Part shown: positions 1 through 5,347 of the stretch, one piece after another
Layout of the letters: each line of letters opens with the position of its first letter
Position numbering within the stretch: position 1 is the first letter of the stretch
IMG/VR virus record: IMGVR_UViG_3300035145_002322
Coordinates: 1 to 48,280 of that record
From: a virus
Reading direction: 5' to 3' (one strand)
DNA: 48,280 nt
The notes under the pieces: model-generated
Told to the model about the DNA's origin: nothing
Database searches by the model: none
The model's input: the letters and a program-made list of their open reading frames with translations, nothing else
Translations under genes and position numbers: made by a program

Positions 1-108
1 TATATAGACAATATAATATCCAACACCAAAAAGGAGTATGATTATCGAGATAATCACACTCCATACAGGGTCATTTTGGTTTTCTAGGGGGCGAAGGAAC
101 AGTTCCAT
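1..108 (-). CDS. Small membrane protein, 3' end beyond the window
   Basis: An ATG at 108 opens a frame that stays open to the window edge, giving 36 visible residues. A short polar N-terminus (MELFLRPLENQNDP) is followed by one hydrophobic stretch rich in Ile, Leu, Val and Gly, which looks like a transmembrane helix. It starts inside the 3' end of the next gene upstream, as is common in this genome. No family recognised. Confidence 0.5.
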   Translation of the reverse strand, partial: MELFLRPLENQNDPVWSVIISIIILLFGVGYYIVYI

Positions 109-274
109 CTTTACTATTCATGCTAGGGATCATTTGATAAGAGAGTTTATCTCTCAACCTATTTACACGTTCCTCGTCAAATTTTGAGAAATGTCCTCGT
201 TTCTCAACATGTTTATAATAATGTAATGCATTCTGGATGATTGTAAAATCTTCCATATCCAATTCAAAATTCAT
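71..274 (-). CDS. Hypothetical protein, 67 aa
   Basis: Small soluble, charged protein starting MNFELDMEDFTIIQNAL. The first two thirds look helical and the C-terminus is a basic, proline-rich tail (PSPPRKPK). No domain recognised. It follows the holin-like gene after 1 bp, so it is probably co-transcribed with it. Confidence 0.6.
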   Translation of the reverse strand: MNFELDMEDFTIIQNALHYYKHVEKRGHFSKFDEERVNRLRDKLSYQMIPSMNSKDGTVPSPPRKPK

Positions 275-275
275 A

Positions 276-560
276 TTATACTACTTTCCCCTTAGATTCT
301 ACTTCTGGTTTTTTCTCTTCTTTTTTATCTTTTTTCGCCGGAACAACCCCGAAAGTAGCTAGCGTCCCAGTGAACACGCTGGCTATGAAAGTCGGATCGA
401 TATTTTTCTGAGGAACACCAGGAATAGTTACATAATTAAGTGTAAGAATTGCTGCGGACCACGAAAGAATAACAACACGCACCAAAGCGGACAATCCTTC
501 GTCCGCCCAATCAAACTTATTCGACTGTTTTTCCTCTTTCTTCTTTGGAGCAGACTCCAT
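276..560 (-). CDS. Small membrane protein, holin-like
   Basis: A 94-residue protein with a Lys/Glu-rich N-terminus, two hydrophobic segments (about residues 26-46 and 56-74) and a highly charged Lys/Glu C-terminal tail. Two transmembrane segments with a charged tail resemble the general layout of class II holins. It lies near a cell-wall hydrolase and a secreted peptidase, which fits a lysis role. That role is inferred; no specific family is recognised. Confidence 0.6.
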   Translation of the reverse strand: MESAPKKKEEKQSNKFDWADEGLSALVRVVILSWSAAILTLNYVTIPGVPQKNIDPTFIASVFTGTLATFGVVPAKKDKKEEKKPEVESKGKVV

Positions 561-581
561 GTTGAAAGAGCAAGGCAGTTT

Positions 582-589
582 TATTTATT
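582..589 (-). promoter_or_regulatory. Weak candidate late promoter (AATAAATA)
   Basis: AATAAATA on the minus strand matches the T4-type late consensus in 7 of 8 positions. It lies about 20 bp upstream of the holin-like gene and overlaps the stop codon of the peptidase gene. A short AT-rich match like this could be chance. Confidence 0.3.
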
Positions 590-1259
590 TGATATAATTA
601 TTTTCGCGCAACCATTCCTCGGTCAATGGTGTTGGTTTATAAACCTCCCACATCTTTCCAGTAGCACATGCATCAAGTGCTTTGGCGGTCATGCCTTCTG
701 TATGCCCTGCCCAAAATGCTTCCTTCTCCCAAGGAATTGCACCTGGAGTCATTTTGTAAGTATCTTTAGCAATTGCCTGCCACATCCTAGGAACATCTTC
801 TTCATTATGAATAATAGCAATCAAACTGTTATCAATGGTTCCTGCCATACAATCCTGTGCAGCGTGCCACCCTTCATGCCTGGTCACTGACATGAGTGTG
901 CTTTGACGATGCATAAAAGTTTCATTCAAAAAGAAATTATTAGAAACCGTATGATAAACACCTCTGTGTCCAGGTGGAAAATATTTTTCATTACCTAAAA
1001 AGACACCAACTCCGATCCTATCAAAAGAGGTGATGATGTCATCAAACTCAGAATCAATGCTACTAAAATCACTGCTGGGATAGTGATCTTTAATATCTTG
1101 AATACTTTTGATTCGTTTAACATCTCTAGTACACTCTCTTACTATCATGCAACCCATGGCATCCATGGTGTAATACCCCTTTGTAGGTTCTGCTTTCATG
1201 GGGACAGTTGCCCCATGAACTATACCTAGAAGAAGTCCAGCAATAATGTGCTTTATCAT
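585..1259 (-). CDS. Secreted zinc metallopeptidase-like protein
   Basis: A 224-residue protein with a typical signal peptide (MIKHIIAGLLLGIVHGA). The segment RHEGWHAAQD at about 127-136 contains HExxH (HEGWH), the zinc-binding motif of metallopeptidases. A glutamate about 48 residues later (WEKEAFW, about 178-184) could be the third zinc ligand, as in gluzincins. Several cysteines (about 37, 43, 137, 198) suggest disulfides outside the cytoplasm. The start overlaps the upstream gene by 4 bp (ATGA). It could act on the host envelope during lysis or entry; the substrate is unknown. Confidence 0.65.
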   Translation of the reverse strand: MIKHIIAGLLLGIVHGATVPMKAEPTKGYYTMDAMGCMIVRECTRDVKRIKSIQDIKDHYPSSDFSSIDSEFDDIITSFDRIGVGVFLGNEKYFPPGHRGVYHTVSNNFFLNETFMHRQSTLMSVTRHEGWHAAQDCMAGTIDNSLIAIIHNEEDVPRMWQAIAKDTYKMTPGAIPWEKEAFWAGHTEGMTAKALDACATGKMWEVYKPTPLTEEWLRENNYIK

Positions 1260-1522
1260 GGAAGAGATACGCCACCAGTCATCGAAGGTGCTGCTCCACC
1301 AAAGGGAACAGCACCTCCTGTAGCACCAGGAAGTTCTGGCATGGCAGAATCAATCATACCAGGAAGAGCACCTGCCACCGCTTCTGTTGCTGCTTTAGCA
1401 ACCTTTTCTTTAACACTTGCAAGGATAGAATCCTTTTGCAAATAAACATAGGTGCCACCACCGATGATACCAGCAACACCAACAAATGATAAAACTGCTA
1501 ATACGTTAATTACTTTTTGCAT
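1256..1522 (-). CDS. Small membrane-anchored Gly/Ala-rich protein
   Basis: An 88-residue protein with an N-terminal hydrophobic helix (about 5-28) that could be a signal anchor, a short charged helix, then a Gly/Ala/Pro-rich low-complexity C-terminus. It overlaps the peptidase gene by 4 bp and the gene before it by 17 bp, so the three are probably translationally coupled. Function unknown. Confidence 0.6.
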   Translation of the reverse strand: MQKVINVLAVLSFVGVAGIIGGGTYVYLQKDSILASVKEKVAKAATEAVAGALPGMIDSAMPELPGATGGAVPFGGAAPSMTGGVSLP

Positions 1523-1724
1523 AATAAGCCTCGTAATATTTTACAATCCCAAATGATGTTTTATGTCCTTGTGATACCCAATCGTGGACACATTCATAAA
1601 TGGATTGTCCTGAATATTTAGGTTCACCATTAACAAGTTCTCCGCCGTACTTTGAAAGAAGAATCTTCAGAACTTCTCCCCTTAACTTCATACGGTTATC
1701 ATCATAACGCCAATCTTCATTCAT
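1506..1724 (-). CDS. Hypothetical protein, 72 aa
   Basis: Soluble protein beginning MNEDWRYDDNRMKLRGEVLK and ending in an aromatic-rich stretch (GIVKYYEAYYAKSN). I chose the ATG at 1724, which overlaps the upstream stop by 8 bp. The longer frame from 1766 starts with TTG and would overlap by 50 bp. No family recognised. Confidence 0.6.
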   Translation of the reverse strand: MNEDWRYDDNRMKLRGEVLKILLSKYGGELVNGEPKYSGQSIYECVHDWVSQGHKTSFGIVKYYEAYYAKSN

Positions 1725-2115
1725 GGAAATTTTCTGATCCTCCCTGAAAGTTTTCAGATCCACCAACAGGATCTAATTGAAGCGTAGTTGCAGAACTTTT
1801 AGTTGCAATTTCATACATTAATTGATGAATATTATCAGGTTCTCCTTTACCAACTTCCTGTGCTTGCTGCTGCTTGATAAACGTTTCTTGCTCAATATAA
1901 TCAAGTTGTTTTTCGGAACGTACAGGAGCAGGTCCAAACCAAGGATCATCTTCAAGATAGACAGGTGCAGGAACTCCAGTGTAATAATTCAGAGCATCTT
2001 GTTTAAATGCTTCACTTTCACATTCTACAATCTGTTCATCAATAGCACACTGTATTTGATCTTCAGTGATTTTTCTTTTTGGTTCTAATAGCGTCTTAAT
2101 TGCTTTAATAATCAT
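1717..2115 (-). CDS. Hypothetical protein, 132 aa
   Basis: Acidic, Gln-rich protein starting MIIKAIKTLLEPKRKITEDQ. The ATG at 2115 overlaps the stop of the hydrolase gene by 4 bp and is preferred; the longer frame from 2154 starts with GTG. The C-terminus carries a short repeat (GGSENF twice), encoded by a near-perfect direct repeat that also supplies a GGAGG sequence ahead of the next gene. No domain recognised. Confidence 0.55.
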   Translation of the reverse strand: MIIKAIKTLLEPKRKITEDQIQCAIDEQIVECESEAFKQDALNYYTGVPAPVYLEDDPWFGPAPVRSEKQLDYIEQETFIKQQQAQEVGKGEPDNIHQLMYEIATKSSATTLQLDPVGGSENFQGGSENFHE

Positions 2116-2522
2116 TGCCAGTGATAATGGTAGAAATTTCCGTTTGAACTGCACATAGGATCCTCCGATGGAACCCTGTGCCTAAGCATAGATTGTCCTT
2201 TAAAATCTGTTCTGTTTCCTATGATGCTATATGCTTTTAATATGTTTTTTCTTCCTTCTAGGGAGTTTAATTTGTTTACCAGCACCCAATCGGTTTTGGG
2301 ATATTTTAAATCAAATCCTTGATACTGATGCTGACCTCTACTACTCTTTGCATGAACAACTTCATATACACTGTTTGGAAACACTTTAGAATTGACTCTA
2401 TTAAGAACAGAGGCAGCGACACAATACTCGTCGAAGGTATTCCTAACTGCTTCTACACGAATCACTTTAGCAAGATAGGTATAATCGAGTGGTGTTAAGG
2501 ATAGTAGCAGTTCTAGAAACAT
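2112..2522 (-). CDS. Cell-wall hydrolase, SleB-like (peptidoglycan lytic enzyme)
   Basis: A 136-residue protein resembling the SleB/CwlJ hydrolase family. It has the N-terminal LAKVIRVEA with the expected catalytic glutamate (about residue 24), then CVAASVLNRV and VFPNSVYEVVHAKS, in the family order. It probably cleaves peptidoglycan for lysis or as a virion enzyme. There is no clear signal peptide, only a moderately hydrophobic first 10 residues. The ATG lies about 3 nt after the U-tract of a terminator-like hairpin, so expression should need readthrough or a promoter I cannot see. Confidence 0.7.
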   Translation of the reverse strand: MFLELLLSLTPLDYTYLAKVIRVEAVRNTFDEYCVAASVLNRVNSKVFPNSVYEVVHAKSSRGQHQYQGFDLKYPKTDWVLVNKLNSLEGRKNILKAYSIIGNRTDFKGQSMLRHRVPSEDPMCSSNGNFYHYHWQ

Positions 2523-2523
2523 A

Positions 2524-2552
2524 TAAAAAAAGAGGTCTTTTCTTAGACCTCT
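2524..2552 (-). terminator. Rho-independent terminator after the hli cluster
   Basis: Stem AGAGGTC/GACCTCT (2531-2537 with 2546-2552) followed on the minus strand by seven T. It lies below the 42-aa membrane protein gene and directly above the hydrolase start codon. Confidence 0.75.
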
Positions 2553-2579
2553 TAGTATAGTATACTTATTTAGTTTTCG

Positions 2580-2708
2580 TCAAGAAGGTGATGGTGAATA
2601 TGCTGGTATCATCATCCCCCCATCTGGACCGTCATCATCATCAACATCATCACTCAATAGGGCGGCAAATATAAATCCACCTAACATGGATGCTGCTATG
2701 AGTAACAT
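2580..2708 (-). CDS. Small membrane protein, 42 aa
   Basis: Reading frame MLLIAASMLGGFIFAALLSD and onward: one transmembrane helix, an Asp run (DDVDDDD), then a Pro/Ser/Gly tail. It starts 5 bp after the mini-Hli gene and ends before the terminator, so it is the last gene of the hli transcript. Function unknown. Confidence 0.5.
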   Translation of the reverse strand: MLLIAASMLGGFIFAALLSDDVDDDDGPDGGMMIPAYSPSPS

Positions 2709-2713
2709 GTCGT

Positions 2714-2821
2714 TCACCAAATACCAGGAATAATCTGTCCTGTGACTGCATATGCACCCATGGCGGCAATAACACCGATCATAGCTGCAAGTCCATTAAT
2801 ACGTTCTGCGGTTTCATTCAT
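2714..2821 (-). CDS. hli: High light-inducible protein, minimal form (35 aa)
   Basis: The 35-residue product contains AERINGLAAMIGVIAAMGAY, the Hli/CAB helix with the E..NG..AMIG chlorophyll-binding signature, and ends TGQIIPGIW. Hli proteins bind pigment and protect photosystem II under stress; phage copies are thought to keep photosynthesis going during infection. The usual Arg after NG is Leu here. The start overlaps the upstream stop by 4 bp (ATGA). Confidence 0.85.
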   Translation of the reverse strand: MNETAERINGLAAMIGVIAAMGAYAVTGQIIPGIW

Positions 2822-3030
2822 GAGTTTAAAGTGAGATAAAATTTACTTTGGTCTGAAGGTGAGTTTTCGTAGATAGAAGAATCACCATATACTTTGTGGT
2901 CTTTGTATCCAACCATGCGACCCTTTGTGTTTTGAAGGGCAGGCATGAACACGATGTAGAAAAATACTCCTGGTGCGCCGATAAAAACAACGCTCACAAT
3001 TACATAATAAGTTAGAAGTTCAAGCATCAT
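2818..3030 (-). CDS. Single-pass membrane protein next to hli genes
   Basis: A 70-residue protein with a hydrophobic N-terminal helix (about 3-32) including FIGAPGVFFYIVF, then a polar tail ending in YENSPSDQSKFYLTLNS. It sits between two hli genes and overlaps the second by 4 bp, so a thylakoid or photosynthesis role is likely from context. I do not recognise it as a known photosystem subunit. Confidence 0.6.
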   Translation of the reverse strand: MMLELLTYYVIVSVVFIGAPGVFFYIVFMPALQNTKGRMVGYKDHKVYGDSSIYENSPSDQSKFYLTLNS

Positions 3031-3249
3031 TCAGAATCCGAAAACACCAAAGAAAAATACACTACCAGTAGTAGCATAGCTGACAATAGCAGCAACAAAT
3101 CCAAGCATAGCAGTGCGTCCATTCAATTTCTCTGCACGTTCTGCATATGTCTCATAACCATAACGCTCAGCGTCAGACTTGGAGACGTACATTTGTGGTT
3201 CTTTGGCAAACAAATTTTGTTGCCCTAATTCGTTTGTCGTTACAGTCAT
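3031..3249 (-). CDS. hli: High light-inducible protein (72 aa)
   Basis: A polar N-terminus of about 35 residues is followed by AERAEKLNGRTAMLGFVAA, the canonical Hli helix with ExxNGRxAMxGF, and the tail SVFFFGVFGF. It would insert in the thylakoid membrane, bind chlorophyll/carotenoid and dissipate excess energy. It is the first gene after the pstS terminator and has its own promoter at 3276-3304. Confidence 0.95.
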   Translation of the reverse strand: MTVTTNELGQQNLFAKEPQMYVSKSDAERYGYETYAERAEKLNGRTAMLGFVAAIVSYATTGSVFFFGVFGF

Positions 3250-3275
3250 TTACTTTATGTTGCAAATCTTTACAT

Positions 3276-3304
3276 AGTATATAGTAAAAAAGCACCCCTG
3301 TCAA
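3276..3304 (-). promoter_or_regulatory. Sigma70-type promoter embedded in the pstS terminator
   Basis: TTGACA (3299-3304), a 17-nt spacer and TATACT (3276-3281), reading toward hli. The TTGACA is exactly the six-base loop of the pstS terminator hairpin, and the U-tract lies in the spacer. The start site would fall about 20 nt before the hli ATG. Confidence 0.7.
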
Positions 3305-3311
3305 GGGGTGC
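3286..3311 (-). terminator. Rho-independent terminator of pstS
   Basis: Perfect 7-bp stem GCACCCC/GGGGTGC (3292-3298 with 3305-3311), a 6-nt loop and six T on the minus strand. Confidence 0.9.
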
Positions 3312-3333
3312 TGTGTAGTGATTTATACTTATA

Positions 3334-4329
3334 TCACTTAATAGTTTCGACTGCAGCAAGAGATTTCTGTCGAAGAGACTCTGGAAGAGGTACATATCCC
3401 AAAGAATCTGAAACCGCTTGCGACTTTTCACTCAACATATAACGAAGAGTTTCCTTTACTCCAGTTTTGGATTCAGGATAAGCAAGGATCCAAGTCAGGG
3501 ACACAATGGGATAAGCATTGGCACCTGCAGGGTTAGGATCTGCCCCACGAAGTTTATCGTCTAGAACGATCTTGGCAAGTCCTGCAGCAGAAGTTTCACT
3601 GTTTGCTTTCACAAAGTTACCCGCACGATTCTGAAGAGCAACCTGTTGGAACTTACCACCGTTCACATAACCATAGTTCAGATAACCGATAGCACCTTGA
3701 GTGTTCTTGATAACACCAGCAACACCAGAGTTACCTTTACCACCAACACCAACAGGCCACTGAACTGCTTTACCAGTTCCTACAGTCTTCTTCCACTCAG
3801 GAGAGAAAGCAGACAGGGAGTTAGTGAAACCTTTGGTAGTACCACTACCATCAGAACGATGAACAGTGACGATCTGCTTATCAGCACAACCGAAGGTGCT
3901 CCAGTTTGTAATCTTACCAAGGAAGACATCAGCAAGTTGAGTCTGTGTCATCTTGGCATCACAACCAGGATAGTTGTAAGCAGGGACAATAGCACCACCA
4001 GTCATGGGAATGTGAACCATCGGCAGTTTCTGCTTAGCATCCGACACAGCACCATCAGAGGCACCGAAGTCAACAGTCTTAGCAGTAAACTGACGGACAC
4101 CAGCACCACTACCAACTGCTTGATAGTTCACTTGGTTTCCAGTATCTTTATTGAAAGATTGGAACCAGGAGTTATACAAAGGAGCAGGGAATGTCGCACC
4201 TGCCCCGTTGAGTTTGAAGACAGCAGGGGCGTCTGCCTTCTTGTCCCCACCCCACCAGAAAGCTTGTGCAACTGTGGGAATACTGATAGCAGCAGTTAAA
4301 CCTGCCGCAAGGAGAAGTGAACGTTTCAT
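3334..4329 (-). CDS. pstS: Phosphate-binding protein PstS of the ABC phosphate transporter
   Basis: A 331-residue protein with a signal peptide ending near AQA (21-23). Family motifs appear in order: GAGATFPAPLYNSW (about 43-56), GSGAGVRQF (about 73-81), DFGASDGA, HRSDGSGTTKGF (mid-protein) and GAIGYLNYGY. It captures periplasmic phosphate and passes it to the host PstCAB transporter. Cyanophage copies are known to be induced through the host PhoR/PhoB system when the host is phosphate-starved. It lies 11 bp below a small secreted protein gene and shares its promoter, which carries a candidate Pho box. Confidence 0.97.
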   Translation of the reverse strand: MKRSLLLAAGLTAAISIPTVAQAFWWGGDKKADAPAVFKLNGAGATFPAPLYNSWFQSFNKDTGNQVNYQAVGSGAGVRQFTAKTVDFGASDGAVSDAKQKLPMVHIPMTGGAIVPAYNYPGCDAKMTQTQLADVFLGKITNWSTFGCADKQIVTVHRSDGSGTTKGFTNSLSAFSPEWKKTVGTGKAVQWPVGVGGKGNSGVAGVIKNTQGAIGYLNYGYVNGGKFQQVALQNRAGNFVKANSETSAAGLAKIVLDDKLRGADPNPAGANAYPIVSLTWILAYPESKTGVKETLRYMLSEKSQAVSDSLGYVPLPESLRQKSLAAVETIK

Positions 4330-4340
4330 TTTTCAATTCC

Positions 4341-4700
4341 TCAGAACTTGTACTTTGTGCCGACTTCAACTTTCCAATCACGGGTATCATCTTCACTTTG
4401 GAAAATGTTTTCCCACTTACCATAAGCACCGAACTTGTCAGTGATTTTGATCTTAGTGCCGACTTCCAGAGCAGTGAAAGTAGTTTCTTCACCTCCTTCT
4501 GGATAGGTTACACCAACACCACCTTCGATGTAGGGAGACAATGCTCCAACTTTAGTTTCATAACCAACCCGTGCCTGATGTACAGCCTTGCTGTAATCAT
4601 CATCAGTTCCTTTGAACTCATGCTTGGACTCTACATAGGGACCTGCCATTGCGGGGGCGGAGACCGCCAAGCCGAGCAGGGCAACTGCGAATGCTTTCAT
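4341..4700 (-). CDS. Secreted beta-barrel-like outer-membrane protein upstream of pstS
   Basis: From the ATG at 4700 the product is 119 residues with a clear signal peptide (MKAFAVALLGLAVSAPAMAG). The mature part alternates polar and hydrophobic residues (VGYETKVGALSPYIEGGVGV) and ends in an aromatic-terminated strand (VEVGTKYKF), typical of outer-membrane beta-barrels. Longer in-frame starts would place the promoter inside the gene. It resembles the next gene upstream (PYVES/PYVNVES after the signal, GDDY/TDDDY). It forms a transcription unit with pstS and might help phosphate cross the outer membrane; that is inferred. Confidence 0.7.
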   Translation of the reverse strand: MKAFAVALLGLAVSAPAMAGPYVESKHEFKGTDDDYSKAVHQARVGYETKVGALSPYIEGGVGVTYPEGGEETTFTALEVGTKIKITDKFGAYGKWENIFQSEDDTRDWKVEVGTKYKF

Positions 4701-4736
4701 TTGTTTGTGTTTGTAAATTGCTTTGTTTACCCAAAT

Positions 4737-4813
4737 ATTATAACAGGATGCTGGCATCCCGTCTTTAAGAAAAGGTAATCGCATTATGTAGTGTAGGTTA
4801 ATTTAATTTTAAC
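4737..4813 (-). promoter_or_regulatory. Candidate Pho box plus -10 element driving the barrel gene and pstS
   Basis: On the minus strand, five 8-base units repeat every 11 nt: GTTAAAAT, ATTAACCT, CTACATAA, GATTACCT, CTTAAAGA (4813 down to 4762). They resemble the cyanobacterial Pho-box unit (C/T)TTAACCT with 3-nt spacers. A perfect TATAAT (4737-4742) follows about 19 nt later, with no good -35, as expected of an activator-dependent promoter. The second unit is the best match and the third is poor. Confidence 0.6.
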
Positions 4814-4816
4814 CAT

Positions 4817-4844
4817 AAAAAAACCTCCCCATAAAGAGGAGGTT
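4817..4844 (-). terminator. Rho-independent terminator
   Basis: Stem AACCTCC/GGAGGTT (4822-4828 with 4838-4844) and seven T on the minus strand. It ends the transcript of the 125-aa secreted protein immediately before the candidate Pho box. Confidence 0.85.
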
Positions 4845-4877
4845 AGGATATCGTAATGTGTGTTACGGCATGAACTA

Positions 4878-5255
4878 TCAGAAGGAGAAAGTTGCTCCCA
4901 GTTTGCCACCAACACCCAGATCATCCATTTCAAAAGAATCAGTTGCAGTGATTGCAGAAAGTTCACCATAAACACCAAGACGATCAGTCAGATCGGCAGC
5001 AACCCCAACCTTACCGGAGTAACGGGTTTCGTTCTCTTCACCATCGATTGCAACAATGGCAGGGCCTCCCTGAATATACCAGGATGCATCTTCACCAAGA
5101 GCACCACCATATCCAACGTGAATGTCTGTAGTTGCACCAATGTAATCGTCGCCTGCCCAACCTGCGTTGGATTCTACGTTGACGTAGGGACCTGCAAGGG
5201 CAGGTGCTGCCATCAAAGGAGCAGCGGCAGCAAGTGCGATTGCGGATTTGATCAT
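4878..5255 (-). CDS. Secreted beta-barrel-like outer-membrane protein
   Basis: A 125-residue protein with a signal peptide (MIKSAIALAAAAPLMAAPALAG). The rest is a set of amphipathic strands with Gly turns (YSGKVGVAADLTDRLGVYGE) and a final strand ending in Phe (GGKLGATFSF), the usual C-terminus of outer-membrane barrels. It is probably a paralogue of the 119-aa barrel next to pstS. It has its own promoter region and terminator. Confidence 0.65.
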   Translation of the reverse strand: MIKSAIALAAAAPLMAAPALAGPYVNVESNAGWAGDDYIGATTDIHVGYGGALGEDASWYIQGGPAIVAIDGEENETRYSGKVGVAADLTDRLGVYGELSAITATDSFEMDDLGVGGKLGATFSF

Positions 5256-5296
5256 TTGTTTAAACCTCGTAAGTATGTGTTAAGTAATGTCACAAC

Positions 5297-5310
5297 TGTC
5301 ACATGTGACA
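5297..5310. promoter_or_regulatory. Perfect 14-bp palindrome in the leader of the barrel gene
   Basis: TGTCACATGTGACA reads the same on both strands and lies just downstream of the -10 box of the promoter at 5314-5347. A further half-site (TGTCACA) lies next to it. The position suits a repressor or CRP-like operator; the regulator is unknown. Confidence 0.4.
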
Positions 5311-5313
5311 CTT

Positions 5314-5347
5314 TATTTATCCTAAAGGATCTTCAGGATTTTGTCAA
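5314..5347 (-). promoter_or_regulatory. Composite sigma70/late promoter for the 125-aa barrel gene
   Basis: TTGACA (5342-5347), a 17-nt spacer and TAGGAT (5319-5324) form a sigma70 promoter. The overlapping GATAAATA (5314-5321) matches the T4-type late element in 7 of 8 positions. The -35 overlaps the stop codon of the GT25 gene. Confidence 0.55.

Noticed and set aside
3646-4299. Plus-strand frame of 217 codons opposite pstS
   Set aside because: It lies wholly antisense to a clear pstS gene, and the product has no signal, domain or ribosome-binding support. Typical shadow frame.
4784-4978. Minus-strand frame of 64 codons over terminator and Pho-box region
   Set aside because: It spans the end of the barrel gene, a terminator and the Pho-box-like repeats. 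Its product is mostly an out-of-frame reading of the barrel gene.
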